Shown here: one piece after another, positions 44,611 to 55,710 of the stretch
Position numbering within the stretch: the stretch's first letter is position 1
Layout: each line of letters opens with the position of its first letter
Origin: Alligator mississippiensis
Taxonomy: Eukaryota; Chordata; Crocodylia; Alligatoridae
Length of the DNA stretch: 64,000 nucleotides
NCBI RefSeq assembly: GCF_030867095.1
Contig: NC_081827.1
Location: 49,888,501 to 49,952,500 of the forward strand
Reading direction: 5' to 3'
Notes under the pieces: generated by a model
What the model was told of the DNA's origin: nothing
What the model saw: the letters and a program-made list of their open reading frames with translations, nothing else
The model's database searches: none
Made by a program: the position numbers and the translations under genes

Positions 44611-45887
44611 TGTCCCAGGGACGCCGGGGTTAGAAGGGAACCCCGGGGCCGGACCAGGGGGGGAAGTAACCACTTACTTACCCCACGCAGAGGCCGGAAC
44701 AAGCAGGGACAAACACGCGGGGAGACCGCCGGCGCGGTTTGTAAGCTGCGCTTATATCCAGCTTGGGCCGGGCGACGCCGGCGGGAGACGCCGCCCGGCA
44801 GAAATAAAAGGCGGCCCCGGAAGCGGGGCCAGGAGAGAGGTGGGGGAAGCCCGCAGGGAACCCTGAGAGTGGGACCCGTGCCAGCAGGGCGCGTGTATCC
44901 AACCCGACGGGGTCAGCCGAGGCAGTGGCGCTACCTGCAGCAGCTGCCGGGAGAGCGGCAGTGATAGCAGCACCAGCCGCGGCAGAGAGCGCCACCGCGT
45001 TAAAGGAGCTGGGAGAGAAAGCTGTGGCTACAGCAGCGAGGACTGCGCTCTTAAAGGAGCCGCGCACAAAAAAGAAGACGTCGTCGGCAGCACGATGGGA
45101 GGAGGAACTGGCTACGGTCGTAGCAGGAGTGCGGGTGGCGAAACCAGTGAGGCAATCGAGCGCGGACCCCACGAGAGAAGTGACAGGCAGGCCGGCGGGG
45201 AGCCGGCAGTGGACTCGGCGAGGGAGAGAATTCCAGGAACAAGACTCCCAGAGAGCGGGAGCCACAAGCTCAGGGAATAGGCACCCGGGGAAGTCGGTGG
45301 CCTTAAGCCTCCTGACAGGCTGGTAGCCAGGGGGGAGCTCATCGGTCAGGGCTTAGGCACCCGGGTCAGAGCCTGGGCTAGGCGTGACATAGGAGTTGGA
45401 ATTTAGTTTCAGTATTTCGCTCTCTTTTGGGGCTAGCTCATGATTGTAGTGTTGTGGAGGCCTCGGGACCATACGGGCTAGGGGCAGCTGAGAAACCAGG
45501 AGGGGTGAGACCCCTAGGCAGCTTTCAGCCTGGGTAGTTTGGATCCCTGGGATAAGGACCACTGGGAGATTCAGGACCGGAAAAGCGGCGGGGCCGCCGG
45601 AGGAAGGCCACTAGAAGATCAGCAGCAGCAGGTGGCGATTGGCTGGGGTGTAGGGGAGGTTGGAGCCCCGTGTGTGCCCGCCGAAGGCGCGATGACCCCG
45701 GGAGGCGGCATTAACAGAGACCCCCCACCACTGAGGTTACATTCAAAGTCGTGGCAGGCAAGGTTAGGGGGCCTCCCGTCACCACCCAAGGCACCTCTCA
45801 GGGCCCTCTCGTGAGCTCGTGGCCAGTGAGAATGGCCACTCGGGCTAGAGCAGCCCGAGAGCGCCTGGTCAAGCGGAGGCGGGCACA
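44611..45887 (+). repeat. 3' LTR of the Gmr1-like element
   Basis: 1277 bases, collinear with 39129-40403, with only small indels, for example one extra G in an early G run. Many differences are C/T or G/A at CpG sites. It is followed by GAGCC, the second half of the target duplication. Confidence 0.93.
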
Positions 45888-46269
45888 GAGCCAAATTAAT
45901 TAAGTCTGATACTACATTCAACCAGGTTTATCTCAGACCGGTTTCAGCCATTTTCAAACTGGTTTATGTGCATTGAACATCTGTTCTGTTACTGGTTTAA
46001 ACCAGTTTCTGATCATTTCAGCCAGTTTATGTGTAATGTCTGTCCCTAGCCTAAATAACTATGGACATAGCTCCTTATACTTCATTATGGCTGCTGGGAT
46101 TTACTGAAGTACTTTTAGAGACAAACTTTGAGTTTGTGCTTCTTTGGCATTATTTTTGGTTTCTTTCTCTTTGTGGATTATATTCACTCCAACACTGTGC
46201 TAGACCTCAACTTCATTTTCCTTCCTACTACAATATAAGACTAATATTTTCAGAAAAATCTTTGCTTCA

Positions 46270-47000
46270 TAGTTTCAGTTTCATAGTTGGTAGGGTCGGA
46301 AGGGACCTGAGCAGATCATCAAGTCCGACCCCCGCCATGGCAGGAAAAAGTACTGGGGTCAAATGACCCCAGCAAGGTGTTCGTCTAACCTCCTCTTAAA
46401 GACCCCCAGGGTAGGAGCCAGCACCACTTAGTTTGGAAGTTGGTTCCAGATCCTAGCTGCCCTGACAGTGAATAGTGCCTTCTAATGTCTAGTCTGAATC
46501 TACCCTCTGCCAGCTTGTGACCGTTATTTCTAGTCACTCTTGGTAGTGCTTGGGGGGAACAGGGACTCCCCCAGTGCCTGCTGGTCCCTTCTGACTAGTT
46601 TGTAACAGGCCACTAGATCCCCCCTCAGCCTTCTCTTGTGGAGGCTGAACAGGTTCAGGTCCCTTAGCCTCTACTCATAGGGCCTGCCCTGCTGGCCCCT
46701 GATCATGCGAGTGGCCCTCCTCTGGACCCGCTCCAAGTTGTCACATCCCTCCTGAAGTGCAGCGTCTAGAACTGGATGCAGTACTCCAACTGCGGCCTGA
46801 CCACTGGCATATAGATGGGGAAGATCACCTCCTTGGACCTGCTTGAGATGCATCTGTGGATGCATGACAAGGTACGGTCGGCCTTCCTGACTGCGCCCCC
46901 ACACTGCCGGCCCATGTTCATTTTGGCATCAATAATGATTCCAAGATCCTGCTTCATGGGATCTAATCTACAGAGCATTTGTGTTTCTAATCTCTCCTTA
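46270..47000 (-). mobile_element. CR1 LINE 3' fragment
   Basis: Read on the minus strand it encodes CR1 ORF2 C-terminal text (NMGRQCGGAVRKADRTLSCI, QLEYCIQF, ATRMIRGQQGRP) with frameshifts. The 3' UTR is 'ggggtcatttgacccc...ggtcccttccgaccctacc', and the tail lies at the low-coordinate end, 46270-46295. 5'-truncated near 47000. Confidence 0.9.
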
Positions 47001-47213
47001 GTGAATGGGGAGTAAGGATGGGGAATTTGTACTGCTGTCCATTGTGTGTACTCATAAGCTAATATTTGTCTTAGTTGAATGTGCGCATGCTCCACTTAAG
47101 TAGACACATTAAATCAGTACAGTGAATTCGATGAAACTGCTCATGTGAATAATTACTCAGAGGTTCAAAATCTACCCTTAATTAATTAATTACAGTCATG
47201 AATTAATAAAATC

Positions 47214-47992
47214 AGAGATGTAAAAACAGGAATGCTTTCCCCCTCTCTTACAGTCTTAAAAACTGGTATAGCTACCCTAAAGCATCTTATCTGGGTTTTA
47301 CTGAGGTTAGGCCTAGTTGTCTTTAAGGGTGTTTTAAAGGAGCAACACAGTCCCTTCCCTGTCTGGATGCAGCCAGCAGCTGGGCTGGTGCTGCACTCCT
47401 CCCACTCAGCTGAAGACTTGCCTTGGTGCCATGGCTCCTAACAGAGGGCGTTCAGACCACAGGTGGATCTCGTGGGTGCAATCCTACATGGCAAATCCAT
47501 CTGTCACATGCCTTTGGGCTGGGAGAGCCACTGTGGGTCCTTGCTGAGTGGCAGCTGCTACAGCCTGGGGGTTAGGCAGGCAGGAGGTGGGCACCACCTG
47601 GGGCTCCAGGTACTTGCAGGCCTAGAGGCACCACCTGGGTGCAGTGAAGCTGTCATGGCAGGTGGGAGCTCCTGTGGGTGCTATGGTAGGGGGAGGGTGC
47701 TGGGCTCCATGCAACCTGCCCCTGAGGCACCCAATGGCAGCCCCACCACTGCATTTACTCTTATTTAAGCCCAACAGCTCTGCTGCACAACTTTGCCCAG
47801 CTCTGTTCCTTCAGGTAACCACTAGTTACCTCCCTCGGAGCAGCTGCATGATGCTATAGCCCAGATCTGCACTGCCTCCGAGGCAGCCCCTGCCAGAGCC
47901 ACTCCCCTGCCAGCAGGCAGCACTGAGCTGGGAGGTAAATAGTAAACGTTAGACAGTATAAATATAATTACCGTTTAACCTTTTACATCCCT
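47214..47992. mobile_element. Possible TIR element (AGRGATGTAAAA ends) with GC-rich core
   Basis: Left end AGAGATGTAAAAAC and right end CCTTTTACATCCCT are inverted repeats of about 12 bases. The core 47340-47950 is GC-rich. No clear target duplication; the family is uncertain. Confidence 0.5.
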
Positions 47993-48458
47993 AATTTCCA
48001 TGCTTTTCAGGTTTTTATTACATACCACAATGTGACCTTAACTGTTAAGGTTAAGAAAGGTAGTTTGTGTTGTTAATACATGTGTATGTTTTCAAGACTC
48101 TAGGGAACGCATTGTAGATTGGAAAGAATAACACTGAGTTCCATGAAAAGGGCTTATAATTTTCAATATTTATTACAGAGTGACAGATGAAATACCACTA
48201 TTTTGCCAATACTTTTAATCAGAAGTAACTACAAAACCTGAGATGATCTGTGTCTAGCTACTGATGATAAACAGCTTTTTAATAATCTGCTTCATGCTGT
48301 TATATCTAAAACTTACATTAAAAGAATTATTGAATTGATTATTTGGATAAGAAACCAAATGTCAAGTTTCAAAATTTCTGTTCTTTTCAAAAGGGAAAAT
48401 GAGACCTTTTACAATTGGTCGTGAAGAAACTATAGAACAGCCAACAGCCGGGTAATTA

Positions 48459-48558
48459 GGGTATTCCCTTGGGCTGTGAGAGACCCAGGGTCAAATCTAT
48501 GTTGAATCAGACAGGGTAGTTACTTCAACCTGGCTTTCCCACATCCGATGCAAGTGCC
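48459..48558. repeat. Fold-back repeat with tRNA B-box-like phrase
   Basis: 'gtattcccttgggctgtgagagacccagggtcaaatc' pairs imperfectly with the complement of 'gttacttcaacctggctttcccacatccgatgcaagtgcc'. The shared 'gagacccaggttcaa' phrase is common in reptile fold-back repeats. Confidence 0.65.
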
Positions 48559-48825
48559 AAAATTTACCAGACTATGAAGTCAGGTGTGCTCATGTAAAAA
48601 ACATTTAAATAGAATAACTCAAGGAAGAATAAGAGAGAGAACTATTTTCTTAATGGAAAAAAATTGCAACTATCTTTTATCAGTTGTATTGCTGAATAGA
48701 GATGGCAAAAATTGTCTTTATATATTTGTATATTCATTTGTAATTTTTAATTGATTTGTCTTAGTGTACATTTGCATGTGTGTTCTAGTCAGTTTACTAG
48801 CAAGAACGTTTCCTAGAAACAGTGA

Positions 48826-48897
48826 ATTATATATATATATATATCTCTCTCTATATATATAGATATATATAGAGAGAGATATATATATATATATAAT
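48826..48897. repeat. Perfect AT/CT palindrome, 35-bp arms
   Basis: Alternating AT with an embedded CTCTCTCT on one arm and AGAGAGAG on the other, around a 2-base centre at 48861-48862. All 35 base pairs match by hand check. It could extrude as a cruciform. Confidence 0.93.
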
Positions 48898-50019
48898 ATT
48901 GATAGGAGTGCATCTTAAATTAGTATATGTGATTTTTAAGAACTGTGCACATGCAGTTAGGGAACAGAAACAGTCCTGGGGACATAAACAAAGCTAACCA
49001 AAACAGCTTTGAAAACAGGTTCTTTTCATAAATCTACCAGATATTTGCCAAAATTATTCATTCACAGAAAAACAGATTAAAACCACAGAATGCTGTGAAT
49101 TATTCCATCAGTGCTAACTTGGGGAGCTCTAAATTGCAATGGAAGCCATTGTGGATTGTGGACATTTTGCAGTTCACAGCACCTCAGAGATTCTAGGCTG
49201 TCATAAGCACTGCATTCTTTGTTAGGCAATTTTTTTCTAATTATGAATTTGCCCAATGACTATCAGTCCTGTTTTGGCTCTTGTTTGATATATTGAAAGA
49301 GTACTCTCTCTCATGGTGTTTGTGCTCTAGGCTAAATTAGATTAAAAAAAAATAATTAAATAGAAATGCTATTTTTAGAAGTCTATGAAATTTGCTTGAA
49401 GCTCAGGAAAGGCCTGAGTTTCTTTGATTAAAATTGTAAGCAAAATTTGATATCAGTTACAATTTTAACGTAATTAGTTTATTGGATCCTAGTCACTTAT
49501 ACTGATAGTAGACACTTTGGGGCCTACCTCTTTTAAATTACTAAACCTTTAAACATTGAATGATGTTCTATCATGGTAAATAGAAACAATACTTGTTTTC
49601 ATTAAAATATCTCTTTAGAACATACGGTTAACTGAAGCTGCAAACCATCAAATTATGCTCTCCAGGGGAAAGCTACAAAGGAAGTCCTGAGATAAGAGAA
49701 AAGCCATGATCCTACAGATTGGCAGGTTTTTCAGGCCTCATGGTCAAAAGCCTTCATAGGCATACATATAGAGATGTAGAGTAAGGAGCAACAAAACCCA
49801 CAAAGAATACCTTTCCAATCCTATAAAGCAGCTGGAGCGTGATAGGAGAGTGCATACATTTGAAAGCTCAAGACAGCCTGGTACACATGGGCTTAATGTT
49901 GCAAGATGGAATGACCCTATGGTACTGCAATTCCATTTCCATACAACCATTAACGTGTTACTAGGGATCTTGCTTAAATTAACATTCTGTCCATATTCAT
50001 TTATATACTAATTCAAGTT

Positions 50020-51031
50020 GATTCAATTTATTATTAAGGATTCTGGCTAAATGCCATGCTCCCAAAGACGACGTAAAACACATACACCCATAATATAAAT
50101 AAGTTTGAACAAAGTAACCAAACTACAAATATTATACAAAAAATAGAGCCCACCAACATAAAAACATGACTAATATAAATATAGTAGTAAATCAAGACAT
50201 GAATCTATAATGTTGTACATAGATCCACAATTGAGACAAGAAAATCAAGTCTAATGTTAGAATGTATTGCTCATATCAGTAATAAAGGATATTTAACTTG
50301 AATCACCTTAGCCTTGTAAGTGAAAATTGTGAGACAATTTACTACATTTGGATCTGTTGACTGTAAAAGCCAGATTAATTTCTCTCTGTTTGAGAAATGT
50401 ATCAATTTCTGCAAGTGCGGTAATAAATAGGTTCTCTTTATGTCATTATATAAAGTACATTCTAATACATAGTGGATAATATCTTCCAAAACTCCTAGAC
50501 AGACTGGGCAACATCTTTTAGCCCTTGGAATGGAAAATCTATGTCCAGCCAAAACAGCTGTGGGCATCTGTTCAGTCCTGAGTCTGTCTAGTCAAAGAGG
50601 ATCACCATTTATTATTGAGATCCAACTGTAAATACCTTTCTTCCCCCCCCCCCCCCCCCCCCCCCCCGCCTTCTCCACTCATCTAATTTCCAAAGAGTAT
50701 ATAAAGGGACAATGCAAGTAGCCCTAGCCACTGCAAAATCACTCTGCCTGGCAATATCTCGTATCCTCTGGAAAACCCGAACCTTTTCTAAGGGGGAGAA
50801 AGATAGTGTAAAAACATGGGAAAGAAAAGCTAACCATGGTGATGGGAGAGGAGGGGGATTATTAATATCTTCTAGGTAGCATAATTTAAGCAGATGAGAT
50901 TGTAAAAGGGGCAGCATTTTAAACCAAAATCCTGCCTTTCTAATAATAATATTAGTTAAAATAGAATCCATTCCCATCTCTAATATCAGAAAAGATTCAG
51001 GAGTTGAGGGAGGAAGAGCCCTAAGGAACAT
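50020..51031 (-). mobile_element. Degraded non-CR1 LINE, ORF2 C-terminal region
   Basis: On the minus strand two open stretches are collinear. 51031-50612 starts LRALPPSTPESFLILEMGMDS and includes FQRIRDIARQSDFAVARA. 50567-50271 includes RAKRCCPVCLGVLEDIIHYV, then LECTLYNDIKRTYLLPHL. The CX2CX8HX4C pattern is the C-terminal zinc-type motif of several vertebrate non-LTR retrotransposons, and the text around it resembles squamate LINEs I have seen. It differs from CR1, and the clade is undetermined. A run of 25 C at 50643-50667 interrupts the two parts. The 3' end is probably near 50020. Confidence 0.65.
50643..50667. repeat. Poly-C tract of 25
   Basis: An uninterrupted C25 inside the degraded LINE, followed by GCC. 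It is likely prone to assembly or length error. Confidence 0.95.
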
Positions 51032-51799
51032 GTTCTGAGGTATGTCTACATCATTCCTAGTGGCATAACCTCATACTTCAGTGCCATATTAGATCTGAGA
51101 GGTAACTTTGGCTTTGTATACTGAATAGGAGCTTGGACTGATCGTCCTGCTGTAGTTTCATAACATTTCTTTATAGCCACAGCTGATCGGGCTGCCTTAG
51201 TTTTAGCTGACTGACACTTGCACTGCTGGCCCTCTGAACTGTGCCACCCTCCCCCCACTTTCTTGCAGAGTTTGCCTAGGGTGCAAACATTGCTTTTATG
51301 ATACTGTCTTTGAGGTTCCAATAGGCAATGGTGGGAATGACGGAGGCAAATAGAAGAGTCACGCTACTAGTCACAAAGAGTAAAAAGTGGCTGGGAGTCT
51401 CAAAGGGCAGTTGTTTTTCCAGAAAATAGAAGGAAATATCAAGAAACTGAAGCCTGAAAAATCTCTTGCATTCTTCCTGAGGCACCAGAATAAACAAGAA
51501 GCCATCCCTGCAGCTTAGCAGAATAAAGCCGTGCAGAGTTGTGTTAGCATGTTGCAATGGAACGCCTTTTCAGGGGCCTGCAGGAATTGCTTCACCCTGC
51601 TAATGAGGAAGGTAGCTGCACTCTTCAGAGGTCTGACACTACTAGAAGGAAGGATATAGTTTAGCTGTTCAGCCCAGTAAGCAGATAAATACCTTACTGA
51701 GCAAATTCTCAGTTGTCCAGTAGTTCAATCAAGTCTAGGCCTTGGAACATTTACAATCTGCAAGCAGTCAGAATGTCCTGTTGGGAGCAATCTTGCTGT

Positions 51800-51862
51800 G
51801 GTATCGGTATGGACTGGATGACCTGATAGGTCTTTTCTAACTCTAATTTCTATCATTCTGTT
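51800..51862 (+). mobile_element. CR1 3' end remnant
   Basis: 'ggtatggactggatgacctgataggtcttttctaactctaatttctatcattctg' is the standard CR1 3' UTR end and tail. Confidence 0.75.
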
Positions 51863-52650
51863 AACTGCAGTGGATAGAAACTTCTCATTATATCTGTTGA
51901 ACCCTGCATTTGATTCTATGGAGACTCTATTTATTGATGAAAGCACCATGCGATCTGTCTGCAAAATCTTATTGCTATTGCAAGGTCTTTGAGGTCACAG
52001 TTTCTCATCATGGCATTAATAATTTGTATTTGTATTAATTATTTGTCAAATAGTGATAGCTACCATTTGGTATTTGGACAGATTACAAAAATTACCATTC
52101 CCAGAAACCATACAAAAAAAATCCAGGTAGGATATTCCTCAAAGTACTTTACTTAATAAGTACGATGATTATTTCATCATGAAATAAAAGGAGATAGTCA
52201 TTTGGGGGTGCATATAATACAGCTAATATAGGCAGCCCTGTTCTGCATATAGTATGGTTGTTTTTAATCAGTAAACATTGGTGTCATCTAGCAATTTTTG
52301 TCAACTGCTAGAGTTCAAAACCATTCTGCAGAAAGGGCCAGAGTAAATATTAACAGATCCTTTGCTTAGCTTGGTCACTTGAAAAGTGCATAACAACAAT
52401 GAAAATGCTTTGTCAATCACATTCTATACCGGATTAGTCTTAAAGTCCAAGGAAGAATCAAAGTTCACCCTGGTACATACGCTTCAACATAGCACTCCCT
52501 GATATTGCTTGCAGGTTTAACAAAAAAAGAAAACATGAAGGAGAAAGAACAAACTTTAACTATTGTGGAAATTGTAGACGCTTCAAAAATAAAACTGGTG
52601 AGCAAATATTTTCCTTGTCGTTCTTCAATAATCTGAATTTAAAAATACAT

Positions 52651-52653
<3 letters not shown>

Positions 52654-52692
<39 letters not shown>
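52654..52692. repeat. (GT)n microsatellite
   Basis: About 19 uninterrupted GT units. Confidence 0.97.
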
Positions 52693-52693
<1 letters not shown>

Positions 52694-54177
52694 ACTCTTG
52701 AACTATTAATCCTAAAACTAATTCTAGACTAGAAGTTACCTCTCTAAAAGGCAGAGCACTAACAATGCAGGATGTTAAATTAAGTTCCCCAGAGCTGTTT
52801 ACCATAGCAAGCACAGACATCTCCTCAAATCAGAGAAGACATTGAGTTCTGATTGTCATAGAACTTCAAATGAATTTTGATTACAAGCTTTTCATCTCTT
52901 ATGAGTTTTCAGCAGCTTTTCATCTCCCCAGTTTGCAGCAGGAGTCTATGGGTGAACTCAATCATGGTTGCGGAGGCACAGGACTCTGCATCAGATAAAC
53001 CCTCTATATGGGGATTGCGTTGAGAGCATGGATATGGAATGGTTCTCATACACCAACTCTGTATCATGGAACAGCAGGATAGGACAATACAGCACCTACA
53101 GCGATTGTAGTCTAGTCACAAATCCACCTTTATATGACATGAGTACCCCACTGTGTAGCATGATGAGGCATGTGATGTATCTTCTGCATTCAGAGTAGCC
53201 CCTTGTATACTAGAGGTGGATAGGGTACATACACCCTTGGGAGAGGTAGGATACAACAATTCACCCTGTACCTGAAAAAATTTTGTGTAGAGATAGCAGA
53301 CAGGATTCTTTAGAATAGGATCTAATTCTCCTAACTTGCTCACTCCTTTTACTTTAAGAATGTTTATACCATCCTATCAAGTCATGATCTTTGAGGAAAA
53401 GTGCCAATAGTTATTTATGTAAGAATTCTGGAAATTGATGTTTAAACCAATATCTTGATAACCTCACTATTGGTAATTTACCATCCCAACTGAGGAACTG
53501 GCAAGAGCCCAGGTGAATGCACTTAAATATTTTAAGTCTTTCCTGGAGGAACATTGTTAAAGAATAGTAATAGAACACACAGATCCCTCTCCAGTTCTGC
53601 TGAACACCTTCACTGTAGTCAGTGCAGTCACTGTAAACATGCAAGCAATATGGACTCAAATAGCAGCAATGTACAGACAATGTATAGTTCTATATCTCCT
53701 TCACCCTATATACATCTTCTTTCCCCGCTAATGGCATCAAGATAGTCCAAGGATGAACAACAGCTGTTTGAAGCAGTATCTGAACAGGACAGAGGTTATG
53801 CTGCTGAGCAGAGGAAAGCATTTTGAAACGTTTGCCATAGTATGGTCTCCTTTGGTTTCAAGGTATGCATCACAATTGGTCAATTCAGTCTGAAATTCAG
53901 CAAGTCTGAATTCCTCACTGAGAACTTCTCAGATAGTGGAATTTGTAATGTTTTCTTTTATTTCTGATTGACAAGGGAATACAATCCCGTTCAGGAAGAT
54001 GACATATACATAAATTATCCATACCTTCATCATCTCTAATCTCTACAACCGCAATATAATATCTTTATTTAGTTTTAGTAAAATTTGGGTAGTTCAAAGT
54101 CTTATATCTTGCCAAAAGTAATACAGGGGTAGTTAGTTGAAATATAAGCACTGTTACAGAGGGAGGTCAGTCTAAAT

Positions 54178-54634
54178 CAGTGGTCACCAACCAGTAGATC
54201 TCCGAGCCTTTTGCACTAAATCTTAGAGCCTCTTGGGGTAGATCCAAGGCTGGGGTGGGGGCTGAGTGTCCACGTGCCCCAGCCCAGCAGGTCAGTCCAT
54301 GGGGGTGGGAAGAGGCGGGGGCTAGATTGAGGCCCCTATGGTGAGGGACAGTGCTGCAGAGCAGCGTTCCCTCTAAGCATACACCACACAGCTTAGAGGG
54401 AACGCTGTGACAGAGACAGACGAGGGGTAAGTTGAGTGGGGTCCCAGCCAGATGGTACTTACCTGCCGGGGAGATGTGCCCCCAAATAATTTTTTTTCCC
54501 TCTGCCTCGATCTGCACCCGCCTTCCCACCCCACAGAGTTACCTGCTGGGTGGGGGGGATGGTGGTGGCGGTGCACATTGGGTCTTGGGTTGCTTTTAAA
54601 TGCCAAAGGTGATCTACTTAAAAAGGTTCCCCTG
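54178..54634 (+). mobile_element. Probable hAT-type element (CAGTGGTCACCAACC end)
   Basis: Left end CAGTGGTCACCAACCAGTAGATCTCCGAG is a familiar hAT terminus. The right end is decayed ('ggtgatctacttaaaaaggttcccctg'). The 8-base flanks do not match. It is GC-rich inside and carries the tiny fold-back at 54362-54407. Confidence 0.6.
54362..54407. mobile_element. 46-bp minimal fold-back element
   Basis: CAGCGTTCCCTCTAAGC and GCTTAGAGGGAACGCTG are perfect 17-bp inverted repeats around a 12-base loop. CAG...CTG ends and partly matching 8-base flanks (CTGCAGAG, TGACAGAG, 5 of 8) fit a hAT-type element reduced to its termini. Confidence 0.65.
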
Positions 54635-55304
54635 ACCTTCAAATGTCAATGGCTTGGTACCAGCATATCTAAAAGATCACCACCAGCTCCAAAATGAAGG
54701 TAGCCATGATTAGTTCTGCTCTTCTGATGCAATAGATTTTTTTTTCCATGAGGATAAAACTTATCTGTGCAAGAAACAAGCTTTCTTAGAAGCCAGTTAA
54801 TGGGTATGGCATGAATTCCCAAAGGAATTATGGACTGTAAATAAGACTTACAAGTTTCTTCTTCAAGTGCAAGGTGCATTTCTTTGACCTTGCCTTCTTT
54901 AATATAAATATGTAGGAGTGTGCACATTTAAATTCAACAGCAACAAAAAAGAAACTTGACCCAAACAAAGCAGAGGAATGAAAAAGAGAGAATAAATCAT
55001 ATGACAGACATCACTTAATATTTTACTGGCAGGAACTGAGATATTACTGTGGTTAGTGCAATATAAGGTCTTGTATAGAAGCAAATATTACTGTGAGATT
55101 AAAAATATGTAAGAATGTGTATCTAACAGAGGATGCCTATATTAATATTTTAATATAAAGTCAATTTTATTCTTTCCCCACCTTTTCCACTTTTCATATG
55201 TCAGGTTTTTGTGCTGACAAAACAAACATGCATTTGTTCAGGGAAAAATTTGAATGGTTTGATATGTGGAATTACAAGGAACTGTTTGGGACCGTGCATT
55301 AATT

Positions 55305-55702
55305 CAGGGGTGCTCAACCCCTCTTTTCCTCTGCCTCCCCCCCCTTGGGCCAGATCTGGCTCCTGGCACCATGTCCTCTAGCCTGCAAGGCTCTCTATGG
55401 GTTCATAGGGACCCCTGGAGGCCATGGTCCTGCACACTAGATTGGGCATGAAGCATAGTACAGGGCTTAATGCTGGTGGTGGAGCCAGTCAGGGGCGGCA
55501 TGGGGCTCTGGAGCCTGACCTTGGCCTGATGTGTTGGACAGAGGTGGTGTAAGGCCCTGGGGGCCAAATTTTAGCAAACGGGGCTAGGTTGGGGCAGCAC
55601 AGGACCTTGGGACCCAATCCCTGCAGGTGGGGTCCAGTCTGACCTGCAGACCAGGCCCGTGCCTCTAATTTGGCCCACAGGGCCAAAAGGTTGAAACCAC
55701 TG
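55305..55702 (+). mobile_element. hAT-type element (CAGGGGTGCTCAACC ends)
   Basis: Left end CAGGGGTGCTCAACC; right end GGTTGAAACCACTG. Flanks CATTAATT and CATTTGTT match at 6 of 8. 398 bases, GC-rich, non-coding. Confidence 0.75.
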
Positions 55703-55710
55703 CATTTGTT

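Larger units (their letters stand above)
39129..45887 (+). mobile_element. Complete Gmr1-like Ty3/gypsy LTR retrotransposon
   Basis: Full-length element of 6759 bases. Seen: two LTRs beginning TGTCCCAGGG and ending GGGCACA; a 5-bp target duplication GAGCC at 39124-39128 and 45888-45892; a tRNA-Gly-like primer-binding site after the 5' LTR; a purine tract before the 3' LTR. The coding order is Gag with SCAN-like capsid, zinc knuckle, protease, integrase, reverse transcriptase, RNase H. In ordinary Ty3/gypsy elements integrase comes last. Integrase upstream of reverse transcriptase defines Gmr1-like elements, first described in cod. No envelope gene is seen. Lesions are few: in-frame stops near 40564, 43265 and 43733, an extra base in a C run near 43237, and a missing base near 43771. 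Hand comparison of the first 650 bases of the LTRs shows roughly 35 differences (about 5%), mostly transitions. It sits inside an older TIR element. Confidence 0.93.
38223..46051. mobile_element. TIR DNA element (GGCTAGGGACAGA ends) split by the LTR retrotransposon
   Basis: Ends GGCTAGGGACAGATGTT at 38223 and AATGTCTGTCCCTAGCC at 46035-46051 are inverted repeats. TAA lies on both sides (38220-38222, 46052-46054). A 3-bp TAA duplication suggests a PIF/Harbinger-type non-autonomous element, by inference from that superfamily's TWA target. Without the 6.76-kb retrotransposon it is about 1.06 kb, with a GC-rich middle. No transposase is seen. It shares both ends and the distinctive 'ggtttaaaccagtttctgatcattt' type region with the copy at 2871-4404. 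Confidence 0.85.
47993..49640. other. No gene seen; contains a fold-back and an AT palindrome
   Basis: AT-rich intron sequence. Only the repeats at 48459-48558 and 48826-48897 stand out. Confidence 0.5.
51032..54177. other. No gene seen; one CR1 tail and a GT microsatellite
   Basis: No recognised exon. 51800-51862 is a CR1 tail and 52654-52692 a GT repeat. Around 53750-54120 short peptides such as SKSYILPKVIQ faintly recall L1-type reverse transcriptase, too weakly to call. Confidence 0.45.

Noticed and set aside
39129..45887. Endogenous retrovirus with an envelope gene
   Set aside because: The coding order, lack of any envelope frame, and RNase H running directly to the purine tract fit a Gmr1-like gypsy element, not a retrovirus.
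53750..54120. Possible L1-type reverse transcriptase remnant
   Set aside because: Only two short peptides (near KSEFL and ILPKVI) resemble L1, and they are in different frames.
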